Below, in pieces: positions 8,763-17,684 of a stretch of DNA of 64,000 nt (positions are counted from its first letter, which is position 1; every line of letters begins with the position of its first letter). The notes beneath the pieces were generated by a model, which had not been told where the DNA came from, searched no databases, and saw only the letters and a list, made by a program, of their open reading frames with translations. Position numbers and translations under genes: made by a program. The DNA comes from CAVWZH01 sp963765285 (lineage in GTDB: Bacteria > Acidobacteriota > Terriglobia > Terriglobales > Acidobacteriaceae): contig CAVXVR010000006.1 in NCBI GenBank assembly GCA_963765285.1, positions 372,001 through 436,000 on the forward strand. The letters run 5' to 3'.

Positions 8763-9860
8763 ATGACTAAGAAAACAAGACGAACTCGAATGTCGGGTCG
8801 CACCTCCAAGGCCCCGAGTATTTACGACGTGGCTCGCGAAGCCAAAGTCTCCGTATTTACCGTTTCGGCGGTGATCAACAAGACCGGGCGCGTAAGCGCC
8901 ACGCTGGCCCGCCGCGTCGACGCCGCAATTCTAAAACTTAACTATCGGCCTAATTTGCTGGCACGCAGCCTGGCCAAGCAGCAAACCCACACGCTGGGTA
9001 TGGTGGTGACGGACATCGCCAATCCATTTTTTCCCGCCATCGTGCGCGGCGCAGAAGACACCGCTCAGAAGGCCGGCTACAGCGTGCTGCTGTGCAATAG
9101 CGATGATAAACAGGAAAAAGAAGCTGTCTATCTGGAACTCTTATTGTCCAAGCGGGTCGACGGCATCATTCTCAACAAAACCCCCGCGGCGCTGTCCGTC
9201 GCGCAACGCCGGATGCTGGCGGAAGCCAAGATTCCGATCGTCCTGCTGATGAGAACCTGCCCCGGGCTGAAGACCGACATCGTGCAGACGGATGACCGGC
9301 AGGGTGCGATCGAGGCCATATCTCATCTGGCACGCATAGGTCACAAGCGAATAGGATTCGTCAGCGGGCCATTGCACGTCAGCAACGCCCGCGCCCGCCT
9401 TCAAGGCTACCGCAAGGCGCTGGAAGCGGATGGTCTTGAGTATCTTCCCGAGTTGACCTTCGAAGGCGACTATCGCATCGAGTCGGGTCACCGGGCCGGC
9501 CTTGCCCTGCTGCCGCGCCGTCCGGATGCCGTCCTGGTGACCAATTATCTGATGGCGGTCGGATTCATGAGCGCGGCTGACGAAATCGGAATGCGCTGTC
9601 CGGAAGATTTTGCGTTGGTGAGTTTCGACGACTACCCATGGCTAGGCTGTTTTCATCCCCGGCTCACGACCATCGAGCTGCCGAAATACGAACTGGGTGA
9701 CACTGCAGTGCAATTGCTCCTGGAGCGCATTCAGAGCAAGCGCAGCCAGCCGGTCACGGTCAACCTGGCGACTCAACTGCGAGTGCGTGAATCCTGCGGT
9801 TTCATGTTGCACTCCCGCAAAGAGCCGGCGACGGTGTCAGGGAAAAAAACCGGATCATAA
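8763..9860 (+). CDS. LacI-family transcriptional regulator of the inositol locus
   Basis: A 365-residue repressor-type protein. The N-terminal helix-turn-helix SIYDVAREAKVSVFTVSAVI (19-38) is the LacI signature, followed by the hinge region (YRPNLLARSLAKQQ). The periplasmic-binding-protein-like effector domain starts near TLGMVVTDIANPFF. It is the only plus-strand gene inside the inositol locus, divergent from iolG. Matching operator sequences before iolG, iolB, iolD, the TonB receptor and its own gene make it the likely local repressor. The effector is unknown; an inositol intermediate is a reasonable guess. The basic N-terminal extension of about 15 residues is unusual, and ATG at 8790 is an alternative start. 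Confidence 0.92.
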   Translation: MTKKTRRTRMSGRTSKAPSIYDVAREAKVSVFTVSAVINKTGRVSATLARRVDAAILKLNYRPNLLARSLAKQQTHTLGMVVTDIANPFFPAIVRGAEDTAQKAGYSVLLCNSDDKQEKEAVYLELLLSKRVDGIILNKTPAALSVAQRRMLAEAKIPIVLLMRTCPGLKTDIVQTDDRQGAIEAISHLARIGHKRIGFVSGPLHVSNARARLQGYRKALEADGLEYLPELTFEGDYRIESGHRAGLALLPRRPDAVLVTNYLMAVGFMSAADEIGMRCPEDFALVSFDDYPWLGCFHPRLTTIELPKYELGDTAVQLLLERIQSKRSQPVTVNLATQLRVRESCGFMLHSRKEPATVSGKKTGS

Positions 9861-9954
9861 GCTTGCAAATCAATCGCGAAGGCGCAATGTGAAGCTGGTT
9901 CGACATCGTGCGCCTCTCCGCTTTGGTTGAAGTCGTTCAAAATATCCCGCTGAA

Positions 9955-11334
9955 TCAAGATTCGCTGAAGTCGACGACTACCGGTTGCCCCAGGGCTCTC
10001 GCCTTGAGCACCACGTAGAGCGTACCGCCCGCCACCCAGATCGCCCCGATGACAATCGTCGAATTTTGCAGGCCCACGAAAATTGCCAGGCAAAAAAGAA
10101 AGCCCAGGGTCGGAACGATTATGTCGAGCAATATGTTTCGTTTCCCAGCCTGTTCCCGGGAGAAACCGAAATAGCGAACCGCGGCCAGGTTGACGGCCAT
10201 AAAGGCCACCAGAGCGCCAAAGTTCATAATCTCGATAGATCTTTCCCATTGCAGCGTGAGTGTGCCGATATACGCCAGCACGCCCGCGATGATCACGTTG
10301 TAGGAAGGATTGCCACGCTCGGCATTCAGATGGCCAAAAATCTTCCGCGGCAGCAGATTGTCGCGGCCCATGCCGTAGAGCAAACGGACTGCGCCGAGAA
10401 GTCCGGCCAGCCCACAGGCCAGGCTCGATATCAGCAAGACAACTGCAAAGGCGACGAACAGGTTGTTGCCGCCCACCACTTTCGCCACGTCCATGAACGC
10501 GGTTTCCGGATTGCTGAGGCTGCGGTAGTCGGGCACGGCTTGCTGCGCCAGGTAAACCTGGAACGCGGCAAAGAGTCCGGTGAAAACACAAACCAGCACG
10601 GTCGCGAGCAAGACGTTGCGCCGGGGGTTCTCGACTTCCTCGGCCAGTATGCTCACTCCGTCAAACCCGATGTAAGTAGTCGCGGCGAGGGCGGTGCCCG
10701 CGGCAATGGCGCGTACGCTGAACGTGCGAGAATCGTAAAAAGGGCGGGCGGAAATCAATCCATGCCACTGCTGGTGCGAAAACAAATACCAGAGCGCCTC
10801 AGCGATAAAGGCCAGCATCACCACCGACATCATCGCCAGCAGGATTTGATTGGCCCGCGCCGTAGTGCGAATTCCAAACCAGCACAGCAGCGTCATAAAT
10901 CCCACGGCGGCTGCGGAGAGTAACGCAAAGGGAAGGTGAGGGACTAACCGCTGAATGGTAAGCGCCGCATACAGGCTGTTTTGCAACGGCTGGAAAAGAT
11001 ATTCGAGGAACATCGCCCAGCCTACCGCGAAGCCGATGCGGGAATTGAAACCCCGGCTCACGTAGGTGTAGACGGAGCCGGCCGAGGGATACACCGTCGC
11101 CATGCGGCCGAAGCTCACGGCGGTGGCGGTCATGGCGAGCATCGCGGCCAGAAGAGTGATGACTGCATGCCCCTGAGAAAGAACTTGCGCCTCACCAAAC
11201 ATGGGGACCACAGCGATGGGCGAAGTTAATATGATCCCGTAGTAAACCAGATCCCAAAGGCCCAGAACTCGCTTCAGGTGTGGTGTGGTTGCCGCCGGTC
11301 CCGCCGTTGTAGGTTCCACTGCTCCCCCGCCCAT
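9955..11334 (-). CDS. APC-superfamily permease
   Basis: A protein of about 459 residues with roughly twelve hydrophobic segments. The first begins near LGLWDLVYYGIILTSPIAVV, the APC-type substrate-binding helix 1. The extreme start could be TTG at 11337; ATG at 11334 is preferred. It lies 27 bases downstream of iolD on the same strand, so co-transcription is likely. APC carriers usually move amino acids or polyamines with protons or sodium. No MFS- or ABC-type inositol importer is visible in the window, so this carrier is a candidate inner-membrane importer for the pathway substrate. That role is inference from position only. Confidence 0.85.
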   Translation of the reverse strand: MGGGAVEPTTAGPAATTPHLKRVLGLWDLVYYGIILTSPIAVVPMFGEAQVLSQGHAVITLLAAMLAMTATAVSFGRMATVYPSAGSVYTYVSRGFNSRIGFAVGWAMFLEYLFQPLQNSLYAALTIQRLVPHLPFALLSAAAVGFMTLLCWFGIRTTARANQILLAMMSVVMLAFIAEALWYLFSHQQWHGLISARPFYDSRTFSVRAIAAGTALAATTYIGFDGVSILAEEVENPRRNVLLATVLVCVFTGLFAAFQVYLAQQAVPDYRSLSNPETAFMDVAKVVGGNNLFVAFAVVLLISSLACGLAGLLGAVRLLYGMGRDNLLPRKIFGHLNAERGNPSYNVIIAGVLAYIGTLTLQWERSIEIMNFGALVAFMAVNLAAVRYFGFSREQAGKRNILLDIIVPTLGFLFCLAIFVGLQNSTIVIGAIWVAGGTLYVVLKARALGQPVVVDFSES

Positions 11335-11361
11335 CAACGATGGGATGTACCTCAGGCCGTG

Positions 11362-13212
11362 CTAGAACGCTCGCTGCTTCGCTCTCGCCTGCACATATCT
11401 CGTGCGCGCGGTTCGCACCGGCTCGCTCTCTGAAACCTCGGCAATGGGAACGTCCCACCACGACTCATAGCCGGGAACTCGCTCGTTGTACGCGGTTTCG
11501 ATCACGACCACCGAGGTTTGCCGTTGCCCGCGGGCTTCGATCAGGGCTTTGCGCAAATCATCGCGTGTCCTGGCGCGGACAGTATGAGCCCCCAGACTCG
11601 CCGCGTTCGCTGCGAAATCGACCTCGATCGTATTTCCGTCGAGTTTTCCGTTCCTGCGGTAGCGGTATTCCGTGCCCATGCCTTGATTGCCGCAGGCCCG
11701 GCTCAGGCCGCCGATGCTGGCGAAGCCATGGTTGTCCAGCAGGACGATGTTGAGCTTATACCCCTCCTGCAACGAGGTCACGATTTCCTGCGCCATCATC
11801 AGGTACGATGCGTCGCCAACCATGACGTAAACTTCGCGGTCCGGCGCAGCCATCTTGACACCCAACCCGCCGGCAATCTCATATCCCATGCAGGAATATC
11901 CGTACTCGAGGTGATAGCCCTTGGGATCGCGGGTGCGCCACAGCTTATGCAGATCTCCCGGAAGGCTGCCGGCCGCACACACCACCACATCGCGAGGCCC
12001 CGAGACTTCATTCACCACGCCGATCACTTCTCCCTGGCTGATCGGCGGGCCCACGGGCTGATGGTAGATTCGATCGACTTCCTTCTCCCAGCCCTCGCGC
12101 AGCGATTTCAATCGGGCCGTGTAGGATTCTTCGACCCGGTGTCCTCCCAGCATCTCTTTCAGTTCGTCGAGCGTGACTCGCGCATCGCCGACCAGCGGCA
12201 AAGCGGCCCGTTTGCCGGCGTCGAACTCGCTGACGTTAAGGTTTACGAATCGCACCGAAGGATTTTGGAATGCAGTCTGGGATGCGGTAGTGAAGTCGCT
12301 GTACCGAGTGCCGATTCCCAGAATCAAATCAGCTTCCCGCGCAAGAATATTTGCTCCCGGGGTGCCGGTCACACCCATCGCGCCCAGCTCCTGAGGATGA
12401 TCGTAGGCCAACGATCCCTTCCCGGCCTGCGTCTCAACCACCGGAATTCCGGTGCGCGAGGCAAACTCCCCAAGCGCCTGGCTGGCTTCGGAATAAAGCA
12501 CGCCTCCGCCGGCAACGATCAGGGGGCATTTGGCGGCCCGGATCCATTCTGCAGCCTTCGTCAGAAGCTTGCTGTCAGGCCTCGATCTGGGGATGACCCA
12601 GACTCGCTTGGCAAAGAATTCTTCTGGATAGTCAAACGCTTCCGCCTGCACGTCCTCCGGTAGGCTGAGCACCACTGCGCCGGTTTCGGCCGGTGAAGTC
12701 AGCACTCGCATCGCTTCGGGCAATGCCGTCAGTATCTGGTCGGGCCGGTTAATGCGGTCCCAGTACCGTGACACCGGCTTGAAACAATCGTTAACCGAAA
12801 TATCCTGGCTGGTCGGGGACTCCAGTTGCTGTAGTACGGGCGCCACGTTACGCCGTGCGAAAATGTCGCCGGGCAAAAGCAGGACAGGCAGGCGATTGAT
12901 CGTGGCGCCTGCGGCTCCTGTCACCATGTTGGTGGCGCCAGGGCCAATGGAAGTTGTGCAGACTAACGTCCGCAGGCGATTACTGGCCTTGGCAAATGCC
13001 GCCGCAGTGTGGACCATGGCTTGTTCGTTGCGGAAGAGGTAGTAGCGCAGGTCCGGATCCTGCTCCAGCGCCTGTCCGATGCCCGCGACGTTTCCATGGC
13101 CAAAGATACCCAGACATCCCTCAAAGAAGCGGCATTCCTTGCCGTCGCGCTCGCTATATTGGTTCTTGAGGAACGAGATGACGGCCTGCGCCATGGTCAA
13201 ACGTCTGGTCAT
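11362..13212 (-). CDS. iolD: Trihydroxycyclohexane-1,2-dione hydrolase (IolD)
   Basis: A 616-residue thiamine-diphosphate enzyme that opens the inositol ring: 3D-(3,5/4)-trihydroxycyclohexane-1,2-dione plus water gives 5-deoxy-glucuronate. The start RRLTMAQAVISFL is typical of IolD. The glutamate that activates ThDP is in RNEQAMVHTAAAFA (Glu63). The cofactor/metal motif GDASYLMMAQE followed by the LLDNHG stretch is in the C-terminal third. Length matches the family (about 620-640). The start MTRRLTMAQ at 13212 is chosen because it aligns with the family N-terminus. iolB lies upstream on the same strand, with a LacI-type site (13333-13345) between them. Confidence 0.93.
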   Translation of the reverse strand: MTRRLTMAQAVISFLKNQYSERDGKECRFFEGCLGIFGHGNVAGIGQALEQDPDLRYYLFRNEQAMVHTAAAFAKASNRLRTLVCTTSIGPGATNMVTGAAGATINRLPVLLLPGDIFARRNVAPVLQQLESPTSQDISVNDCFKPVSRYWDRINRPDQILTALPEAMRVLTSPAETGAVVLSLPEDVQAEAFDYPEEFFAKRVWVIPRSRPDSKLLTKAAEWIRAAKCPLIVAGGGVLYSEASQALGEFASRTGIPVVETQAGKGSLAYDHPQELGAMGVTGTPGANILAREADLILGIGTRYSDFTTASQTAFQNPSVRFVNLNVSEFDAGKRAALPLVGDARVTLDELKEMLGGHRVEESYTARLKSLREGWEKEVDRIYHQPVGPPISQGEVIGVVNEVSGPRDVVVCAAGSLPGDLHKLWRTRDPKGYHLEYGYSCMGYEIAGGLGVKMAAPDREVYVMVGDASYLMMAQEIVTSLQEGYKLNIVLLDNHGFASIGGLSRACGNQGMGTEYRYRRNGKLDGNTIEVDFAANAASLGAHTVRARTRDDLRKALIEARGQRQTSVVVIETAYNERVPGYESWWDVPIAEVSESEPVRTARTRYVQARAKQRAF

Positions 13213-13332
13213 GTGGCTACGCTCTCACGGAATGATAGCGGCTGTCGGAGTTTCCCGCGCCGCGATCTCCAGTTTACAAAAAGAGCGGAAGGCAAGTGGA
13301 TACGCGGCAAACCCGCCCCGTCGAACATTCGC

Positions 13333-13345
13333 CTAAGCGATTTGG
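13333..13345. promoter_or_regulatory. LacI-type operator upstream of iolD
   Basis: CTAAGCGATTTGG matches the iolB-proximal site CTAAGCGCTTTGA except at two positions. It lies about 120 bases before the iolD start in the 194-base gap after iolB. No strong promoter is visible beside it, so it may regulate an internal promoter or be a weaker site. Confidence 0.45.
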
Positions 13346-13406
13346 GTATCGGCCGATTTGCAGCTAGAAATGGCCCGTCCATAAGTTTAAGGATCCTCCG
13401 GCCGGG

Positions 13407-14267
13407 TCACCCTTTCACAAGCGGCAGGCGCGGATCAGGCTCCTTCCATGTGGAACGAATCCAGACATGCCGAGAATCTTCCGTGATGGCCATGGTGCGA
13501 GACGTGCCGGCAAGAAAGTTCAAGTAGTACACATCGTATCCTGGCCCGGCGACTACAGGATGAAAGCCGCTTCGGACGAGAACCGCGTCGCCATCCCTGG
13601 TCTTAACCGTTTGCCCGGCTGGATTGTCACGCGAATACAAATGTTGAAAGGCAAAGGCATCGGGCTGGTTCATCCGGTAGTAGTAAATCTCATCCAGATC
13701 AACCTCGGTGGGGGGATTGTGAACATCATGCTTATGCGGGGGATAACTCGACCAGTTTCCTCCAGGGGTATAAACCTCGATCACAATCAATCGCTCTGCC
13801 GGGAAACCGGACGGCATGACGTCAACGATCTGGCGCGACACGTTGCCCCCGCCGCGCAGATTGCTGGCCACGTCCTGGGGAGTGACTAGTTTCGGCTCCA
13901 GGCGCGCTTGCGAGGGCACCCGGCATTCCGCGATCTCACAGACGGTTTCTGCCGTGAATGTCGCTTTGCTCCCGGTGGGCAGATAAAGCGCATAGGGCAG
14001 CCCGTCAAAAACATTCTTTCGTTTTCCAATCCGTTTCGCGCCCGCTCCCCAATCGGCAAGACAGGTTCCTCCCAGCAGCACAAACGCTGCTTCCTCTCCT
14101 TCTGTTTGTACCTGATAGGCTTCGCCGGGCTGCAGACGCCGGACGAAGAAGCTCATCCACTCCCACCTGGCCTGCTGGCGAGGTAAATGCAGAAGCTCCC
14201 CAGACTGTTCCGCAGGCAAGTTGCCGGAGTGGACCAAAGACTCACTTTCGATCATTTCATTCACCAT
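13407..14267 (-). CDS. iolB: 5-deoxy-glucuronate isomerase (IolB)
   Basis: About 286 residues, a bicupin that isomerises 5-deoxy-glucuronate to 2-deoxy-5-keto-D-gluconate, the step after IolD. The metal-binding cupin motif is visible as PPHKHDVHNPPTEVDLDEIYYYR, followed by FHPVVAGPGYDVYYLNFLAG, both diagnostic of IolB. The open frame extends upstream through the tRNA gene, so the start was moved to ATG 14267 (or 14255), which gives a length near the usual 265-275. A strong promoter and a LacI-type operator lie about 55-90 bases upstream of this start, which supports the choice. It is probably the first gene of the iolB-iolD-permease unit. Confidence 0.9.
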   Translation of the reverse strand: MVNEMIESESLVHSGNLPAEQSGELLHLPRQQARWEWMSFFVRRLQPGEAYQVQTEGEEAAFVLLGGTCLADWGAGAKRIGKRKNVFDGLPYALYLPTGSKATFTAETVCEIAECRVPSQARLEPKLVTPQDVASNLRGGGNVSRQIVDVMPSGFPAERLIVIEVYTPGGNWSSYPPHKHDVHNPPTEVDLDEIYYYRMNQPDAFAFQHLYSRDNPAGQTVKTRDGDAVLVRSGFHPVVAGPGYDVYYLNFLAGTSRTMAITEDSRHVWIRSTWKEPDPRLPLVKG

Positions 14268-14317
14268 CAAGCCTGGCGGGCCTGAGAGCCCGATTCGCGA
14301 GATCTGCGGCGGACTAG

Positions 14318-14360
14318 CTAAGCGCTTTGACAATATGGCAAATGCCTGTTGTGTTGTCAA
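14318..14360 (-). promoter_or_regulatory. iolB promoter with LacI-type operator at the start site
   Basis: On the minus strand a perfect -35 TTGACA (14355-14360) is followed, after 17 bases, by CATATT (14332-14337). The operator TCAAAGCGCTTAG (14318-14330) begins right after the -10. The layout is the same as at the TonB receptor promoter, and the 13-base operator is identical to 8514-8526. Binding here would block initiation. Confidence 0.7.
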
Positions 14361-14548
14361 TTGCAACTTCCGGGGTGTAAAAGATCGGGAAGACTGCGTC
14401 CGAGCGGCACAACGCCGGGAATGTCCGCCTGCGGGCAGCCTTCCGGTGTTTTCCTTCCTCTTGGGATGCGAGGTAATCAGGACCTTGATTTGGGAAGCGC
14501 TGGCCTGCGTGTTGCTCGCCGGCAGAAAGATGTTCTTGCCGGGATAGA

Positions 14549-14625
<77 letters not shown>

Positions 14626-14832
14626 ACGTAGGTTGACGATGAAGCAGATCGGTGTGTAAGGCTGAGGGGAATTTCTGCCACAACACAGCGACATCCGCAA
14701 TTATAGCATCGGAGATTGGCGCGGAATCGGCTCTTCTACAGCCTTGAGGGCCACTTGGATTGAACTCTCATACCGAAACTGCTCACCACTTTGCCGCTTC
14801 CCCAGCAGGATGCGGTATCTCCGATAGAATAA

Positions 14833-16002
14833 GTGGCCACGATGATCGCGGTCACTGCCACAACGCTGTTTACGCCCCTGGAACGGATCGATCAGCCGCT
14901 GGTCGTCCTCGAGCCCGGTTCCATCATCGAAGTGACCACGCGGGCTCATCGCGAAATTCCGGCCGGCTGCCGGGTAGTAGATTTCGGCGACGGTGTCCTT
15001 GTCCCCGGGTTGATCGACATCCATATTCATGGCGGGGCGGGACATGATGTTATGGAACAGGCCCCCGACGCTTTGCCCTCGGTCGAACGGCTTCTCGCTG
15101 CGCACGGAGTGAGCAGTTACTTCCCCACCACGGTGAGCGCTCCCCTGGAGGCGACGCTTGCCGCCCTGCAACGGCTGGCCGATGCGATTGAGCGGACAGA
15201 GCGCGATCAGCCGGCGGGAGAACTGCGGGCGCGTCCCCTCGGTATCCATCTGGAGGGACCTTTTCTCAGCCACAGCAAACGTGGAGTTCATCCCCCCGAA
15301 GACTTGATCGCTCCGGACCCGGCAGTCTTCGAAAAGTTCTGGCAAGCTGCCCGTGGCAAAATTCGCCTGCTCACCATTGCCCCAGAGTTGCCCGGAGCGC
15401 GGCAGGTTATCGAGCAGGCGGCAAGTCGCGGCGTATGCGTAAGTGTCGGCCACTCAGATGCCGACCTGGAGTCCACCCGCGCCGCGGTAGCCGCCGGCGC
15501 CCGCCACGCAACTCATACCTTCAACGCGATGCGGCCATTGGGGCACCGCGACCCGGGGATACTGGGCGAGGTGCTGACCGACTCCCGGGTCTCGGCGGAC
15601 ATTATTGCCGATGGAATCCACGTGGACCCCGCCGTGGTTCAGTTATTCTTGAAGGCCAAGGGTCCCGAGGCGGCCGTACTCATCACGGATGCCAACGCCG
15701 CGACCGGCATGCCCGATGGGCGCTATCGTCTGGGCCCGTTTGAATTCGACGTGCACGACGGGCGCTGCCTCGCCAATGGGGTGCTGGCCGGCAGCGTTCT
15801 GACCATGGATCGCGCTATTCGCAATGTGATGAAATTCGCTGCGTGGGACCTGCAACAGACCGTGCGCCTCGCTACTCTGAACCCGGCGCGGGTGGCGGGA
15901 GTCGCAGGGGGCGAGTTGAGAGCTGGTTTTGCCGCCGACCTCGTGGTGTTGAGCCCGGCTGGCGAAGTGCGAAAGACAATTATTCGAGGCGCCGGGATTT
16001 AG
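14833..16002 (+). CDS. nagA: N-acetylglucosamine-6-phosphate deacetylase (NagA)
   Basis: A 389-residue amidohydrolase-superfamily enzyme that removes acetate from GlcNAc-6-phosphate to give glucosamine-6-phosphate. Visible catalytic and metal residues are HIHGG (His64, His66), HLEGPF (Glu141), VGHSDA (His207), ATHTFNAM (His228) and ITDANAA (Asp286). Length is typical. The start is GTG 14833, or ATG 14842 nine bases later. The next gene, 21 bases downstream, encodes a GlmS-type isomerase domain that would use the product, so the pair forms a short amino-sugar operon, probably for cell-wall or chitin-derived GlcNAc. Confidence 0.94.
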   Translation: MATMIAVTATTLFTPLERIDQPLVVLEPGSIIEVTTRAHREIPAGCRVVDFGDGVLVPGLIDIHIHGGAGHDVMEQAPDALPSVERLLAAHGVSSYFPTTVSAPLEATLAALQRLADAIERTERDQPAGELRARPLGIHLEGPFLSHSKRGVHPPEDLIAPDPAVFEKFWQAARGKIRLLTIAPELPGARQVIEQAASRGVCVSVGHSDADLESTRAAVAAGARHATHTFNAMRPLGHRDPGILGEVLTDSRVSADIIADGIHVDPAVVQLFLKAKGPEAAVLITDANAATGMPDGRYRLGPFEFDVHDGRCLANGVLAGSVLTMDRAIRNVMKFAAWDLQQTVRLATLNPARVAGVAGGELRAGFAADLVVLSPAGEVRKTIIRGAGI

Positions 16003-16023
16003 CCCGGCGGCCCTGAGGAGAAC

Positions 16024-17151
16024 ATGGGCGACAAAGGCGGATTTCCCCACTACATGATTAAGGAAATCTTCGAGCAGCCGCAGGGCTTGCGCGCGACCAT
16101 CGCGCCCCGCGTGTCGCTCGAAGCAGGTGCGGTGCGGCTGGAGGATGTCCGGATCAGCGCTGACGAACTACGCGCTCTGCGCCGCATCAACATCGTCGCC
16201 TCGGGCACCAGCCGTCATGCGGGAATGGCCGGGCAGTACATGATTCAGGAACTCGCCGACCTGCCGGTGGACGTGGACTATGCCAGCGAATTCGAATACC
16301 GGAATCCGCTGATTGGGCCGGGTGAACTCACTGTCGTCATTACACAGTCAGGCGAGACCGCCGATACCACATCAGCACAGCGCGAAGCCCGAGCCAAGGG
16401 CTCGCGCACGATTGCGATCTCCAACGTGATCGACTCCACCATCGCGCGCGAGGCCGACGGTGTGATCTACACCTATGCCGGCAAGGAAATCAGCATTGCG
16501 TCCACCAAGGCCTTCACGGCGCAATTGGCAGCGCTTTTTCTGTTTGCGCTCTATCTTGGGCAGGAGCGTGGCAACCTGACCAAAGACCAGGTGCGAGGCT
16601 ACATCGAAGAACTGCTCGAACTTCCCGGCAAAGTGGAAATGGTCCTGCAATCGGCGCCTGAGTGCGACCGACTGGCCGGGCAATTCTACAAAGTGGAGAG
16701 CTTTCTCTTCCTCGGCCGCGCCATTCATTATCCGATTGCAATGGATGGAGCCCTTAAGCTGAAGGAAGTCTCCTACATTCACGCAGAGGGATATCCCACC
16801 GGCGAAACCAAACACGGGCCCATCGCCCTGATCGATGAAAGTCTGCCTGTGGTCATCATCGCGACCTGCGACCGCACGGACGAAGGCTCAGTCGTGCGTT
16901 ACGAGAAGAATGTAGCCAACATTCGCGGCTTCAAGCAGCAAGGCGGACGCGTCATCGCCATCGCTACCGAAGGAGACGATGAGATTCCCCGCCTTGCCGA
17001 CCACACCATCTTCGTGCCGCAAGCCTCGGAACTGCTCTCACCCATCCTCGAAATCGTGCCCCTGCAGTTGTTCGCCTATTACATGACGGTGCGCAAAGGC
17101 CTCGACGTGGACCGGCCGCGCAATCTGGTGAAATCGGTGACTTTAGAGTAG
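16024..17151 (+). CDS. GlmS-type double-SIS isomerase, NagB-II-like deaminase
   Basis: A 375-residue protein that aligns in motif order with the isomerase half of glucosamine-fructose-6-phosphate aminotransferase. The linker FPHYMIKEIFEQP is at the N-terminus, followed by SGTSRHAGMA, TQSGETADT, SIASTKAFTAQ, GALKLKEVSYIHAEGYPTGETKHGP, and the C-terminal tail PRNLVKSVTLE. The glutaminase domain with its catalytic Cys1 is absent. Start ATG 16024 has a strong GAGGAG site. Placement right after nagA points to glucosamine-6-phosphate deamination (NagB-II activity) rather than synthesis. It retains the GlmS linker and C-terminal tail and looks like a trimmed glmS. Confidence 0.88.
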   Translation: MGDKGGFPHYMIKEIFEQPQGLRATIAPRVSLEAGAVRLEDVRISADELRALRRINIVASGTSRHAGMAGQYMIQELADLPVDVDYASEFEYRNPLIGPGELTVVITQSGETADTTSAQREARAKGSRTIAISNVIDSTIAREADGVIYTYAGKEISIASTKAFTAQLAALFLFALYLGQERGNLTKDQVRGYIEELLELPGKVEMVLQSAPECDRLAGQFYKVESFLFLGRAIHYPIAMDGALKLKEVSYIHAEGYPTGETKHGPIALIDESLPVVIIATCDRTDEGSVVRYEKNVANIRGFKQQGGRVIAIATEGDDEIPRLADHTIFVPQASELLSPILEIVPLQLFAYYMTVRKGLDVDRPRNLVKSVTLE

Positions 17152-17162
17152 ATCGGGAAGAC

Positions 17163-17180
17163 GAGCTAGGCCCCTAGTTC
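17163..17180. terminator. Possible bidirectional terminator hairpin
   Basis: GAGCTAGG-CC-CCTAGTTC can form a hairpin (one G-T pair) between the convergent ends of the SIS isomerase gene and the next minus-strand gene, overlapping the latter's stop codon. There is no U-tract, so this is weak. Confidence 0.3.
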
Positions 17181-17563
17181 GGCTTCCGGTTCTTGCCGTC
17201 GGCCATGTAACGCAGAAACGAGCCGTTCACCGATCGCAGTTTCTCCAGGAGCGAAGCGTCCGCTTTGGCCTGCATATCATCGGGCGGTTGTTGCCGGATG
17301 CTCTGGCGTAACTTCTCGCCTACTTCCGACTCGTTGGTCATCACTTGCATATAGAACCACAGGAAGTGCCGCATCTGGTCGAGAGCGGATTTCAGCAACT
17401 GGATGGAATCCATTTCCGGGAGCTGGTTCAGGATCTCCATGAGTTCGGGATCTCCCGGAGCTTCCATGGCGGCACAATTCAATTGCCGCTGAATGGAGCG
17501 CAGGTCTTCGGTCACACGCAGAATCCGAATGTGAACTTCGCTCAGGTAATCTTCGCGTTCCAT
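17174..17563 (-). CDS. Small helical protein of unknown function
   Basis: A 129-residue, highly charged, probably all-helical cytoplasmic protein without signal peptide or membrane segment. I do not recognise the family. It contains one Cys, several Met and aromatic clusters (MRHFLWFYMQVM near the middle), and a basic C-terminus. The start ATG has GGTGAG upstream. It is convergent with the GlmS-type gene, only 22 bases apart. Base composition and codon use look like its neighbours, so I accept it as a real gene, probably lineage-specific. Confidence 0.65.
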   Translation of the reverse strand: MEREDYLSEVHIRILRVTEDLRSIQRQLNCAAMEAPGDPELMEILNQLPEMDSIQLLKSALDQMRHFLWFYMQVMTNESEVGEKLRQSIRQQPPDDMQAKADASLLEKLRSVNGSFLRYMADGKNRKPN

Positions 17564-17684
17564 TGTTCACTCACCCCGCGACTCACCAATACATGAACAT
17601 CGCACCCAGAGCGGTAAGCGAACAGATGTCCCATGTGCATGCGCTTTGGTAATTCAGTGAGTTACTTTGGTCTGAGAAAAACAA

